Positions 20,501 to 29,234 of a DNA stretch of 33,574 nt are shown one piece after another. Position numbers and translations under genes: made by a program. The DNA comes from a virus. The notes under the pieces were generated by a model that was given only the letters and a program-made list of their open reading frames with translations, was not told the origin of the DNA and did no database searches. The stretch lies in IMG/VR virus record IMGVR_UViG_3300048838_000602, positions 1 through 33,574 of that record; one strand, 5' to 3'. Numbering within the stretch: position 1 is the first letter of the stretch; each line of letters begins with the position of its first letter.

Positions 20501-21271
20501 ATGGCTGAGAAGTACTACTACGGCCAGGGCCGCGTTCACGTCGCGTCCTTCGGCAGCGCGGCCTACCGTTGGGTGGGTGACGTGTCGGCGCTCTCGATCG
20601 GCTTCGAAGTGCAGAACATCGACCACTTCGAGTCCTACAGCGGGCAGAAGAACCGCGCGCGGCGCCTCGCGCTGCAGACCGATGGCACGGTCAACATCAC
20701 CATGCATCAGATGGATCGGGACAACCTGGTGCTCGCGCTGCGCGGCACGGGCACGGACATCCCGGCCATCACCACGGCGACCGCCACGCACGCGATCGCC
20801 GCCGCGGCCGCCGGCGACATCATGTTCCTGCCGCACATCCGCATCAATCGCGGCTCAGGCGTCACCTTCACGGTGGTGGACGCGAACACCACGCCGTTGT
20901 CGCTCACCGAGAACACGCACTGGACGCTCGATGCCGACACCGGCAAGCTCACGTTCGTCCTCGTGCCGACCGCCGCGGTGTTCCCGCTGACCGTCACCTA
21001 CGAGTACGGCGCCCAGGACCAGCTCGCGCTGCTCAACACGGCCGCTCCGGTGGTCTCGATCGTCTACGAGGGTATCAACCTCGCCGAGAGCAACGCGCGC
21101 TCGCGCGTCGAGCTTTACCGCCTGTCCATGAACCCGCTCGAGGAGCTGCAGCTCATCAACGCCGATGCGTTCGGTGCGTTGACGATCTCGGCGGCCATGG
21201 AGGCCGACGGCACCAAACCGGCTGGCGGCACGCTCGGGCAGATGGGCCGCATCCTCGAGTTCGCCGCGTGA
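20501..21271 (+). CDS. Major tail tube protein
   Basis: A 256-residue protein with AGGAGAG upstream of the ATG at 20501. It starts MAEKYYYGQGRVHVASFG and has the beta-barrel pattern of siphovirus tube proteins, with a cluster (VSALSIGFEVQNIDHFESYSG, then KNRARRLALQTDGTVNITMHQM) typical of this class. Residues of about 120-180 (GVTFTVVDANTTPL...) look like an inserted surface domain. It stacks as hexamer rings around the tape measure. The next gene starts at an overlapping GTGA. Confidence 0.85.
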   Translation: MAEKYYYGQGRVHVASFGSAAYRWVGDVSALSIGFEVQNIDHFESYSGQKNRARRLALQTDGTVNITMHQMDRDNLVLALRGTGTDIPAITTATATHAIAAAAAGDIMFLPHIRINRGSGVTFTVVDANTTPLSLTENTHWTLDADTGKLTFVLVPTAAVFPLTVTYEYGAQDQLALLNTAAPVVSIVYEGINLAESNARSRVELYRLSMNPLEELQLINADAFGALTISAAMEADGTKPAGGTLGQMGRILEFAA

Positions 21272-21696
21272 TCGAGCGCTTCGGCGCTCGCTCGTTCGAA
21301 CTCACTGACCTCGAGCGGGTGACGTTCGCGCAGGCCGCCTGGCTGCTGGCCCTGTCCGAGGGGATCGATCTCGATCAGCTCTGGCAGCGCGAGGGCGAGA
21401 GCGAGGCGGACTACGCCCAGCGGCTGCGCTTCGAGACGCTCGACCCGGCGAGCATGCCGATGGTGCTCGCCGGGTATCTCGTCCCCGAGGGCCAGCGGTG
21501 GAGCCGCGAAGGCGCGCGCGCCACCGCCGAGCACCTCGAGCAGGTGACCGACCCGCAAGAGCACGTGCGGCTCATCGCGCTCGCCGGCCAGGTGCTGCCG
21601 GATTTTTTCGGGCGTGCGCTGGCCTGCCTGGTGAGTTCCCTCACCTCTACCGCAGCCAGCGCGCAAGCCGGAAAGGTCAACGGTGCCGCGAACTGA
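21268..21696 (+). CDS. Tail assembly chaperone (gpG-like)
   Basis: A 142-residue protein with a GTG start overlapping the tube stop. It is helical and acidic (FELTDLERVTFAQAAWLLALSEG, EGESEADYAQRLRFETLDP) and fits the gpG class that coats the tape measure during tail assembly. A TTTTTTC slippery site at codons 112-114 allows a -1 shift giving the longer GT form. The zero-frame end (LACLVSSLTSTAASAQAGKVNGAAN) is low complexity, as expected for an end that is only used without shift. Confidence 0.85.
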   Translation: MIERFGARSFELTDLERVTFAQAAWLLALSEGIDLDQLWQREGESEADYAQRLRFETLDPASMPMVLAGYLVPEGQRWSREGARATAEHLEQVTDPQEHVRLIALAGQVLPDFFGRALACLVSSLTSTAASAQAGKVNGAAN

Positions 21697-21944
21697 TCGA
21701 TGCCGGGCCCTGGTCGGAACTTGTCATGGTGCTCGCGGGCCACGACTACGACCGGGCCCTGCAGATCCTCGACTGGCCGGTGCGCGCAGGCCTTGAGGCG
21801 TTCATGGCGCGCCTGCGCGACGAGGCGGCCGTCGAGTTTCGGCACAGCACGCTCGTGTGGGCGCTGCTCGCGCCGCACCGCAAGAGCAAGTCGAAACCTC
21901 CCGCCCTGCCGGAGATCCTGAAGGACAGCCATGGCGACACGTGA
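21268..21944 (+). CDS. Frameshifted tail assembly chaperone (gpGT-like)
   Basis: Joining 21268-21609 to 21609-21944 by a -1 shift gives about 225 residues. The added T part begins RACAGLPGEFPHLY and continues with CRELIDAGPWSELVMVLAGHDYDRALQILDW, then VEFRHSTLVWALLAPHRK. This ORF has no good start of its own after the shift site, and its stop overlaps the tape-measure start by 14 bp, exactly where G-T lies in siphoviruses. The GT form binds the tube protein through T and the tape measure through G. The shift is inferred from the site, reading frame and gene order. Confidence 0.85.
21603..21609 (+). promoter_or_regulatory. Programmed -1 ribosomal frameshift site
   Basis: TTTTTTC is read in the zero frame as T-TTT-TTC, a canonical X-XXY-YYZ heptamer. 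After slipping, both tRNAs can re-pair on TTT-TTT. The -1 frame stays open from here to 21944, and the zero frame closes at 21696. It is the only such T-run in this GC-rich gene. A stimulatory RNA structure downstream was not resolved by eye. Confidence 0.88.
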
Positions 21945-24465
21945 GATCAAGGTCCGGCTGACGCCCGAAGGCCTCGCGGAGGTCATCGGCGCGATCCGCA
22001 AGGTGCAGACCGAGGCGAAGGAGGCCAGCACTTCTGCGACGAGCAGCACGAAGGCGCTCACGACCGCGCTCGGCGGGCTGCGTCGCGTGATGGGCGCCAT
22101 GGGGCTCGGGCTGTCGGTCGCCGGCATTGTGGCCTTCGGCCGCGCGGTGGCGAAGTCCGCGACGGAAACTGTCGATGCGGCAAAGCGCATTGGCGTCTCG
22201 GCCGAGGAATTCTCGCGCCTGCAGATAGCTGCGCGCGCGGCGGCGGGTAGTGACGGCCTGGGCGCGCTCGAGGCCGCGGCGCGCACCCTGCAGCGCAATC
22301 TCTCGAACGCGCTCTCGAACCCCACCGGGGAGGCTGCGCGCGCGTTCCAGCAGATCCGCATCGAGGCGCGCGAGTTCCAGAAGCTCTCGCTCGAGGACCA
22401 GTTCGCGGTCGTGGCCGATGCGGTCAAGGACCTGTCGAACCAGGAGGATCGGCTGCGGGCCGTGATGGACCTTATGGGCAAGAGCGCAGCGAGCCTCGTG
22501 CCGCTCTTCGCCGAGGGCGGCACGGAGATGAAGCGCGTCGCCGACGAGGCCCAGCGCGCAGGGCGCGTGCTCAGCAACGAGACGGCCGCCGGGATCGATC
22601 GCGCCGACAAGGCGATCAAGCGTCTGAAGTCCACGATCAGCCGGACGGGACGCGATGCCCTCGGCAGTGTCGTGGCCACGGTGTTCGAGGCCTACGACGA
22701 GCTGACGAAACCGGAGGCGGAGAAGATCGCCCGCGATCTGGCGCTCTCGCAGGAGTCGCTGCAGCGAGCCCTGAAGGCCGGCGATGCGGGCACGATCGCG
22801 CGCCTCGAGGAGCGCATCCGGGCGCTGAAGGATGCGCAGACGGCGCTTGAGATCTCGTCTCGAGGTGGCGGGCCTTCGACTCGTCGCCTCTCGACGCGGC
22901 GAGCCGCTACGGCGGACGATGGCACCGATCGCTCCCAGCTCGCCAAGATCGAGACGCCCGAAGAGCGCCGAGCCCGCCTCGAGCTCGCGCGTGCGCGCAT
23001 CCAGGACGCGCAGAAGATCGCCGACGCCGAGCGTGCGATCCGCGCCCAGGCCGACGAGCAGGCCTACAAGGACGGGCTGATCAGCCTCGAGGCCTATTAC
23101 GTGCGCCGGCGCGAGCTGGCGCAACAGGCCGGAGCAGCCGAGGTGCAGGCGCTGCAGGCGCAGATCGGGCTGATCCAGCAGCAGGACGTCGAGACCGACT
23201 CCGAGCGCACGCGCCAGGCCGGGCAGGTCGATCAGCTGCGCGCGCAGATCGCCGTGCGCCGCCTCGAGCTCGAGCGCGAGCTGGCGCAGCTCATCGGTCA
23301 GCAGGCCGAGGAAGGCAGGAAGCTCGCCGAAGACCAGCTCGAGGTCGCGAACCGACTGGACGAGATCGAGGGCAATCGCCACGCGGCCTTCCAGCGCAAC
23401 CTCGCCGAGGAGATCCGCCAGCTCGAGCGCCTCGGGGCGCAGATCGGCCTCACCAGCGCCGAAATCGAGGCGCAGGCCGCGCGGCTGAGGACGTCACTTA
23501 CCGCGGGGTTCAATTTCGAGCAGGCCTCGAGCGCCGCGACGAGCGCGCTCGAGGCGTTCAACCGTGACGCAGAGCAGATCCGCCGCGACCAGGAGGCGGG
23601 CCTGCTCACGCAGCTCGAGGGCGAGAACCGCCTCATCGAGCTCGCACGCGAGCGTCTCGAGGTGCTGCGGGCGGTGTCGGCTGAGTCGATGCGCGCCGCG
23701 CTGGCGACGGGCGACCCGGCGCTCATCGCCCAGGCCGAGCAGCAGGCGGCCTCGGTCGCGCAGATCGCCGCCTCCTTCCACGCCGCGACGAACTCCGCCG
23801 CGCGCTACCGGCAGGGCCTCGAGAGCGGCCTGCAGGACGGCCTCACGGGCCTGGCTGCTAACCTCGCCGCGATCGAGTCGCTCGAGGACGCGTTCCGCCA
23901 GCTCGCGCTCACCGTCGTGCAGTCGCTCGCGCAGATCGCCGCCGAGCTGCTCGCCAAGCAGGCCACGCTCGCGATCCTGCGCGCGTTCGGCGGCCTGGGC
24001 GGCGCGGGCGCCGGCGCCACGGGTGGCCCCGTCGAGGGCTACGCCACCGGCGGGCGGGTGCGCGGCAAGCGGCTGAACATCCCGGGGCCGGACAAGATCC
24101 CGGCGATGCTGCAGGAGGGCGAGTACGTCGTGCGCCGGCGCGTCGCGACGAACCCGCTGATCGCCGGCTTCCTGCGCGACCTGAACTCGGGCGCGATCTC
24201 CCCGCAGCAGCTCGCGCTGGGACTGAGCCCGCCGCGGGGCTACGCGACCGGCGGCTCGGTCAGCCTGGTCGCGGCGCAGTCCGAGGCGGCCGCGGCGGAT
24301 CTCACGCGCGGCGGCGCCACACAGACGAACGCGCGCCTCGAGGGCGTGCTCGGCCTCGAGGAGGGACTGGTGTTCAAGCAGCTGAACTCTGACGCGTTCG
24401 ATGACCTGCAGCTCTACCGCCTGAGCCGCAATCCGGCGAAGTTCCGCAGCGCGCTGGGCCTGTAA
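21931..24465 (+). CDS. Tail tape measure protein
   Basis: An 844-residue protein, starting MATREIKVRLTPEGLAEVIG. It is mostly long coiled-coil helix (for example EEIRQLERLGAQIGLTSAEIEAQAARL), with a glycine- and alanine-rich hydrophobic segment near residues 43-77 (ALGGLRRVMGAMGLGLSVAGIVAFG) that may enter the host membrane. The C-terminal part repeats GYATGG (ATGGRVRGKRLNIPGPDKIPAMLQEGEYVVRRR), as in many tape measures. It sets the tail length; at about 0.15 nm per residue this predicts a tail near 125 nm. It is the largest gene after the distal tail genes and dense in CTCGAG words. Confidence 0.93.
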   Translation: MATREIKVRLTPEGLAEVIGAIRKVQTEAKEASTSATSSTKALTTALGGLRRVMGAMGLGLSVAGIVAFGRAVAKSATETVDAAKRIGVSAEEFSRLQIAARAAAGSDGLGALEAAARTLQRNLSNALSNPTGEAARAFQQIRIEAREFQKLSLEDQFAVVADAVKDLSNQEDRLRAVMDLMGKSAASLVPLFAEGGTEMKRVADEAQRAGRVLSNETAAGIDRADKAIKRLKSTISRTGRDALGSVVATVFEAYDELTKPEAEKIARDLALSQESLQRALKAGDAGTIARLEERIRALKDAQTALEISSRGGGPSTRRLSTRRAATADDGTDRSQLAKIETPEERRARLELARARIQDAQKIADAERAIRAQADEQAYKDGLISLEAYYVRRRELAQQAGAAEVQALQAQIGLIQQQDVETDSERTRQAGQVDQLRAQIAVRRLELERELAQLIGQQAEEGRKLAEDQLEVANRLDEIEGNRHAAFQRNLAEEIRQLERLGAQIGLTSAEIEAQAARLRTSLTAGFNFEQASSAATSALEAFNRDAEQIRRDQEAGLLTQLEGENRLIELARERLEVLRAVSAESMRAALATGDPALIAQAEQQAASVAQIAASFHAATNSAARYRQGLESGLQDGLTGLAANLAAIESLEDAFRQLALTVVQSLAQIAAELLAKQATLAILRAFGGLGGAGAGATGGPVEGYATGGRVRGKRLNIPGPDKIPAMLQEGEYVVRRRVATNPLIAGFLRDLNSGAISPQQLALGLSPPRGYATGGSVSLVAAQSEAAAADLTRGGATQTNARLEGVLGLEEGLVFKQLNSDAFDDLQLYRLSRNPAKFRSALGL

Positions 24466-25331
24466 TGCCGCACCAGATCGGATTCGTCGACGACACGAGC
24501 CAGCTCGCGCATTACGAGATGCTTGATGCGATCCATGACCTGGCCGACGACAACGGCTGGACGATCGAGCGCTACGACACCGGCGGCACGGATCACGAGG
24601 TGATCATGTCGGCCCCGGGTTACACCGGCCCGGATGGCGCGGTGCCGATGTATTGCGGCGTGAAGTCCTATCACTCGGTCCCGAGCGACTATTACAACCT
24701 GCTCTTCGGCGTCTTTACGGGCTATGTGTCTGCCAACTCCTTCGAGACTCAGCCCGGAGTGAGGCTCTCGGGCGTGCCGGCGCACAACCAGCGCATCGAC
24801 TACTGGATGACGATCAACGATCGCCGTCTGGCGCTTGCGATGAAGGTGGGCACCCCCGTCTATGAGAGCGCGTACATGGGCTACTTCCTGCCCTATGCGA
24901 CGCCGCGCCAGTATCCGTACCCCGTCGTCTGCGCCGGTATGCTCACGGGAGCTGCGGCGACGCGCTTCTCGGATGGCTCGCACAGCATGGGCTTTCGCGG
25001 CAACAGCGCAGCGCTGGGTGCCCGCAATACCGCCGGGGCCTGGCTGAATCTGTACTGCCACCCATGGGGCAACAACAACATCATGAACAGCGGGACGTCC
25101 AACTACTCGACCCGCCCGAGTGGGACAACCTACCCGCTGCTGCCCGTCGTGCTGCACGACAACTCGGCGAACGTGTTCGGGGAGCTCGAGGGCATCTACG
25201 CCATCACGGGCTTCGACAACGCCGTGGAGAACACGCTCGACATCGGCGGCGATGACTACGTGGTCATCCAGGACGTGGCGCGCACCGGGTTCATCGACTA
25301 CTACGCGATGAAGCTGGACCCGAACCCGTGA
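24465..25331 (+). CDS. Distal-tail or fibre-associated virion protein, family A
   Basis: A 288-residue protein overlapping the tape-measure stop by 1 bp. It belongs to a phage virion family with the pattern of a helical start (LAHYEMLDAIHDLADDNGWTIERYDTGG), then VPMYCGVKSYHSVPSDYYNLLFGVFTGYV, then YWMTINDRRLALAMKVGTPVYESAYMGYFLPYATPRQYPYPVVCAG. This family follows the tape measure in several siphoviruses. The exact role is unknown, but tail tip or side-fibre attachment is the usual proposal. The C-terminus ends TGFIDYYAMKLDPNP. Confidence 0.75.
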   Translation: MPHQIGFVDDTSQLAHYEMLDAIHDLADDNGWTIERYDTGGTDHEVIMSAPGYTGPDGAVPMYCGVKSYHSVPSDYYNLLFGVFTGYVSANSFETQPGVRLSGVPAHNQRIDYWMTINDRRLALAMKVGTPVYESAYMGYFLPYATPRQYPYPVVCAGMLTGAAATRFSDGSHSMGFRGNSAALGARNTAGAWLNLYCHPWGNNNIMNSGTSNYSTRPSGTTYPLLPVVLHDNSANVFGELEGIYAITGFDNAVENTLDIGGDDYVVIQDVARTGFIDYYAMKLDPNP

Positions 25332-25341
25332 GGACTCGCTA

Positions 25342-26259
25342 ATGGCTCACGTCACCGGCTCGGCCGGCAGCATCTCGGCGCTGATGTCGTCGATTCGCTC
25401 GGCTTGCACGGGCAACGGCTGGACGCTCTCTGGCAATGTCCTGCACAAGGGCGATGTCCACATCGAGACGACCGTGGTCGATGAGACGATTTGCTTCCTC
25501 GGCGGCACGGGGGTCGATGGTGGCAACAACCTGACCGGCCCCGGTCCTTCGGTCGTTCGGGTCGCCTTCAATCTCGCCAGCATCACCGTCTCGTACCCGG
25601 TGACCTACGAGTTGCACATCAACACCTCGCCGGACGAGGTGTACGTGGTCGTGAACTACAACACCAACGACTTCCAGTGGGCGGCGTGGGGGCAGTCCGA
25701 CATCGCGGATATCGGTGGGACCGGCGTCTGGTATGCGGCGGCGTGCAACAACCTGCCGGGGCCAACCGGGCAGTGGATCGGGGGCCCGAACGGCGCCAAC
25801 ACCGGCAACCAGACGCTCATGCATGGGCTGTTCTACAACACGACGTCCTTTACCGGCGCGCCGCTCAACAGCATTAATTCGTTCATCCATAACGGCATCG
25901 ACGCTGTGGGGTGGACGCCGCCGAATGGCTCAACGCCGACGGCCTGGGCGTGGTCGGCGGTTGCGCCGCTGCTGAATCTCTTGCCGAACACGTGGAACGA
26001 CCAGACGGTCCTGCTGCCGATGCCGGTGTTCAAACCGCGCAGCTCGGGCAACAAGGTCAGCTTGCTGGCCGATCTTCGCCACGTGCGCCTGTGCCGGGTC
26101 GACTACCACAACCCCGGGGACATCATCACCCTGGGTACAGATCAGTGGAAGCTGTACCCCTGGTACCGCAAGAACACCGCAGGCCGAAACGGAAGCAGCG
26201 GGTCGCCGATTACGCACTCCGGCACGATGGGCTTCGCGGTGCGTTACACGGGGTCCTGA
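25342..26259 (+). CDS. Distal-tail or fibre-associated virion protein, family B
   Basis: A 305-residue protein, 10 bp after the previous gene. The start (SISALMSSIRSACTGNGWTLSGNVLHKGDVHIET) is built like that of the preceding protein, a helix then a GW-T strand, so the two may be distant paralogues. The rest is beta-rich (VTYELHINTSPDEVYVVVNYNTNDFQWAAWG) and ends FAVRYTGS. It is likely part of the tail tip, by position and likeness. The function is not known. Confidence 0.72.
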   Translation: MAHVTGSAGSISALMSSIRSACTGNGWTLSGNVLHKGDVHIETTVVDETICFLGGTGVDGGNNLTGPGPSVVRVAFNLASITVSYPVTYELHINTSPDEVYVVVNYNTNDFQWAAWGQSDIADIGGTGVWYAAACNNLPGPTGQWIGGPNGANTGNQTLMHGLFYNTTSFTGAPLNSINSFIHNGIDAVGWTPPNGSTPTAWAWSAVAPLLNLLPNTWNDQTVLLPMPVFKPRSSGNKVSLLADLRHVRLCRVDYHNPGDIITLGTDQWKLYPWYRKNTAGRNGSSGSPITHSGTMGFAVRYTGS

Positions 26260-26261
26260 TC

Positions 26262-27971
26262 ATGGCGGTGATTGCCGGCCAGGTCGTGAACTCCGGGCTG
26301 GGTAGCGTCGAGAACGTCCTCATCGGCCTCGGCCTGAATGCCTTCGCCGTCGATTACTGGCCGCCGTATGAGTCGATCTGCGGCGCCGGCGCCCAGGGCA
26401 GCTTGACCTCGCAGCTGCCGGTGTCGGCCAGCAACGCGCACGCCATCTCCGGCCAGGTCGCGCGGCAGTTCTCCGACGACTACTACCACCGCATCCACAT
26501 CACGCCGCGGGTGCTGGCGCTCGGGAACGTCGTCTCCACACAGATCGAAGAGATCGACGTCTGGAACAGCTACCTCGAGCCGATGACGCTGAACGGCATC
26601 GACGGGACGGCCGAAGGGTTCTCGATCGACGGCCCGGACACGTTCCCGATGGTCTTCGGCGCGCGCGACTGGGATATCTGGGAGGTCACGGTCGCGCCGG
26701 ACGGACCGCCCACCGTCGATGTCACGGTCACCTGGGACTTCGACGACCCGGCGAACGACGTGCAGCTGCTCGTCACCGGCGCGCGCATCGTGCTCTGGGG
26801 CTTCCAGCCGAACTGGGCGACGCCGATCCTCGAGCGGCTCGTGTGGAACACAGACCTGCTGCAGAGCGATACCGGCGCCGAGCAGCGCCGGCAGAACAGG
26901 CTCGCACCGCGCCGCTCCTACGAGGTGCGCTTCGTCGTCGAGGGCCGAGAGCGCTCCATGGCCGACAACATGATGCATGGCTGGGGCGGCAAGTCCTGGG
27001 CGATGCCGGTCTGGCACGACGTGCAGGTGCTCACCGGGCCGGTCTCGCTCGGCGCGACGTCGATCACCTGCGAGACCACCGGACGCGATTTTCGCGCCGG
27101 CGGCATCGCGGTGCTGCGCGGCCAGGCGGCCGATCAGGCCGAGACGGTCGAGATCGACACTGTCGGGCCGACTGCGCTCACGCTCGTGCGCCCGACGCTC
27201 GCGGCCTGGCCCGCCGCGACGAAGTTCTACCCGGCGCGCTCGGCCCTGTTCGCCGAGCAGCCCGCGCGCACGCGAAAGACCGACCGGGTCGAGGAGATCG
27301 CCGCGACGTTCCTCGTGAACGAGACCAGCGACTGGCCGGCCACGTCGTTCGCGACCACCTACCGCAGCCACCCGGTGCTCGAGCAGCGCCCTGACGAGGC
27401 GCAGGACCTCACCGGCACGTTCGAGCGCCTGCTCAGGACGCTCGACAATGGCGCCAGCCTGCCGTTCATCGTCGACAGTGCCGACGAGCCCTTCGAGGTG
27501 CGCGAGCATGCGTGGTTCGCCGCCGGGATCTCCGAACACTCGGCGCTGCGCTCGGTCATCTATGCACTCGCCGGCCGGCTGCAGTCGGTGTGGGTGCCCA
27601 CCCACGCGCAGGATCTGGTCCTGCTCGAGACGACGGGGGCGGCCTCCACGGCGCTCACCGTCGAGCACACGGGCTACACCCGATTCGGCCTCGGTGTAAA
27701 CGGCCGCCGGGACATCCGCATCGAACTGGTGAACGGCACGGCGATCCACCGGCGCATCAGCGCCGCCCAGGAGCTCTCCGCCACGCGCGAGCAGCTCTCG
27801 ATCGACACCGGCCCGGGCGTCGAGATCTCGCCGGCGAACGTGCTGCGCATTTCGTTCATGGCCCTCATGCGCGGGCAGTCCGATGAGGTCGAGATCGAGC
27901 ACCTCACGGACATCGCCGGCGTCGCGCGTGCGCGCGTCACGCTGCAGGCGCTGCGGGATGACGTGTCATGA
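26262..27971 (+). CDS. Distal tail protein-like large structural protein
   Basis: A 569-residue protein starting at the ATG at 26262, 2 bp after the previous stop; an in-frame upstream extension lies inside that gene and is ignored. It is beta-rich, with VDYWPPYESICGAGAQG, QFSDDYYHRIHITPRVLALGNVVSTQIEEIDVWNSY, and a later segment on coordinates and angles (DLTGTFERLLRTLDNGASLPFIVD) typical of distal tail/baseplate parts in lambda-like and YuA-like phages. It lies where lambda has M, between tape measure and L. It probably starts the tail hub. Confidence 0.75.
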   Translation: MAVIAGQVVNSGLGSVENVLIGLGLNAFAVDYWPPYESICGAGAQGSLTSQLPVSASNAHAISGQVARQFSDDYYHRIHITPRVLALGNVVSTQIEEIDVWNSYLEPMTLNGIDGTAEGFSIDGPDTFPMVFGARDWDIWEVTVAPDGPPTVDVTVTWDFDDPANDVQLLVTGARIVLWGFQPNWATPILERLVWNTDLLQSDTGAEQRRQNRLAPRRSYEVRFVVEGRERSMADNMMHGWGGKSWAMPVWHDVQVLTGPVSLGATSITCETTGRDFRAGGIAVLRGQAADQAETVEIDTVGPTALTLVRPTLAAWPAATKFYPARSALFAEQPARTRKTDRVEEIAATFLVNETSDWPATSFATTYRSHPVLEQRPDEAQDLTGTFERLLRTLDNGASLPFIVDSADEPFEVREHAWFAAGISEHSALRSVIYALAGRLQSVWVPTHAQDLVLLETTGAASTALTVEHTGYTRFGLGVNGRRDIRIELVNGTAIHRRISAAQELSATREQLSIDTGPGVEISPANVLRISFMALMRGQSDEVEIEHLTDIAGVARARVTLQALRDDVS

Positions 27972-28783
27972 CGTTCGATGCGCGCGAGAGCAGCCTCGAG
28001 CTCGGCCAGCCGGTGCGGCTCTACGAGTTCCACCGCGGGGTCTACCGCTGGCGCTACACCGACTCGGACCGCGTGCAGACCTACCTGTTCCAGGACTTCG
28101 AGCCCGCGCCGATCTCCGACGACGGCGTGCGCCAGTCCGAGCAGTCGGGCGCCGATGCGCTCACGGTGACGGCGCCCTTCGACCTGCCCGTCGCTCAGCT
28201 CTACCGCGGAGCGCCGCCGGCCGAGGAGGTGGGGCTCATCGTGCGCGACATGCACTATGGCGACGCCGAGGCGCCAATCCGCTTCCTGGGCGCGATCGAG
28301 GGCGTGCGCTGGCCCTCGCCGGAGCGGGCAATGCTCACCTGCAGGTCGCTCGCGGCGTCGCTCAAGCGCGCCGGCCTGCGCCTCGCCTGGGAGCGAGGCT
28401 GCACGCACTCGCTCTATGACCGCAACTGCACGGTCGACCGCAACAGCTTCGCCACCCCCGGCGCCGTGACCACGAAGACGGGCACGACGATCGAGGCGGC
28501 CGCGTGGGATGCCCTGGCCGACGGCTACTTCTCCGGCGGTTACGTTGAGTGGGATGTGGGCCTCGGCGGCACCGACCGGCGCGGCATCGAGGGGCACGTC
28601 GGAGGCGTGCTCACGCTGCTCGGGGGCACAGACGGGATCGACGTCGGCATGACCGTGACGGCCTACGCCGGCTGTGCGCGCACGATCAGCGTCTGTACGT
28701 CGAAGTTCTCGAACTCGGATAACTACGGCGGCATCCCGCACATGCCGGGCAAGTCACCCTTTGACGGCACACCGGTGTTCTGA
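27968..28783 (+). CDS. DUF2163/BR0599-type tail hub protein with four conserved Cys
   Basis: A 271-residue protein overlapping the previous stop by ATGA. It has the DUF2163 start (MTFDARESSLELGQPVRLYEFHRG) and the BR0599 end, CARTISVCTSKFSNSDNYGGIPHMPG. Cys145 and Cys154 (ERGCTHSLYDRNC) and Cys236 and Cys243 (GCARTISVC) form the four-Cys set that in lambda gpL and gene transfer agent hub proteins holds an iron-sulfur cluster. It should form the trimeric hub at the tail tip beneath the distal ring. The cluster is inferred from the family, not seen. Confidence 0.86.
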   Translation: MTFDARESSLELGQPVRLYEFHRGVYRWRYTDSDRVQTYLFQDFEPAPISDDGVRQSEQSGADALTVTAPFDLPVAQLYRGAPPAEEVGLIVRDMHYGDAEAPIRFLGAIEGVRWPSPERAMLTCRSLAASLKRAGLRLAWERGCTHSLYDRNCTVDRNSFATPGAVTTKTGTTIEAAAWDALADGYFSGGYVEWDVGLGGTDRRGIEGHVGGVLTLLGGTDGIDVGMTVTAYAGCARTISVCTSKFSNSDNYGGIPHMPGKSPFDGTPVF

Positions 28784-28785
28784 CC

Positions 28786-29016
28786 ATGTGGTTCAACCTC
28801 TTCATCCTGGTTGCGTCCTACGTGATCTCGGCGGCGCTGGCGCCGAAGCCGCAGAAACCAAAGCCCGCGGCGTTCGATGACATCGAGTTCCCGCAGTTCG
28901 AGGAGGGCACGCCGCAGGAGGTCATCTTCGGCGACGTGTGGACGGAGTCCTGGATGGTGCTCGGCGTCGGCAACTACCGCACCGAGGCGATCCGCGCCAA
29001 GGGCGGCAAGAAATGA
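28786..29016 (+). CDS. Small tail-tip protein with hydrophobic N-terminus
   Basis: A 76-residue protein 2 bp after the hub gene. An N-terminal hydrophobic stretch (MWFNLFILVASYVISAAL) is followed by PKPQKPKP, then a segment (FEEGTPQEVIFGDVWTESWMVLGVGNY) like the start of gpJ-type proteins in which EGTP and FG are conserved. In this position it resembles the small genes between L and J. It may be a membrane-active or ejected part; function is not known. Confidence 0.75.
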   Translation: MWFNLFILVASYVISAALAPKPQKPKPAAFDDIEFPQFEEGTPQEVIFGDVWTESWMVLGVGNYRTEAIRAKGGKK

Positions 29017-29234
29017 CGATCGTCACCGTCGAGCATCTCTACAGCGTGCCGAACTACCAGGGCCGCGTCGGCTTCTGCGGCCGCGGCGCGCGCGCGTTCT
29101 TCGAGCGCCACGGCCTCGACTGGCTGGCGTTCGTGCGCGAGGGCCTGCCGGCAGAGACCTTCCTCGCCACAGGCGACGCCATGGCGAGGCGGCTCGTCGA
29201 GCACGCCCAGCGGGTGAGCCGTGGGCAGCAGTAG
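29013..29234 (+). CDS. Small tail-tip accessory protein
   Basis: A 73-residue protein, ATGA-coupled to the previous gene, chosen at the ATG at 29013. It has the pattern of a small conserved phage protein found before the tip gene: a short strand (TIVTVEHLYSVPN), CGRGARAFFERHGLDWLAFVREGLPAETFLATGDAMARRL. Its last 14 bp overlap the GTG start of the tip protein. Function is not known, but conservation of place suggests tail-tip assembly. Confidence 0.78.
   Translation: MTIVTVEHLYSVPNYQGRVGFCGRGARAFFERHGLDWLAFVREGLPAETFLATGDAMARRLVEHAQRVSRGQQ

Noticed and set aside
26244-27902. Antisense ORF of 552 codons
   Set aside because: Shadow of the 569-residue tail protein; Arg/Ala/His-rich with no recognisable domain or ribosome-binding site.
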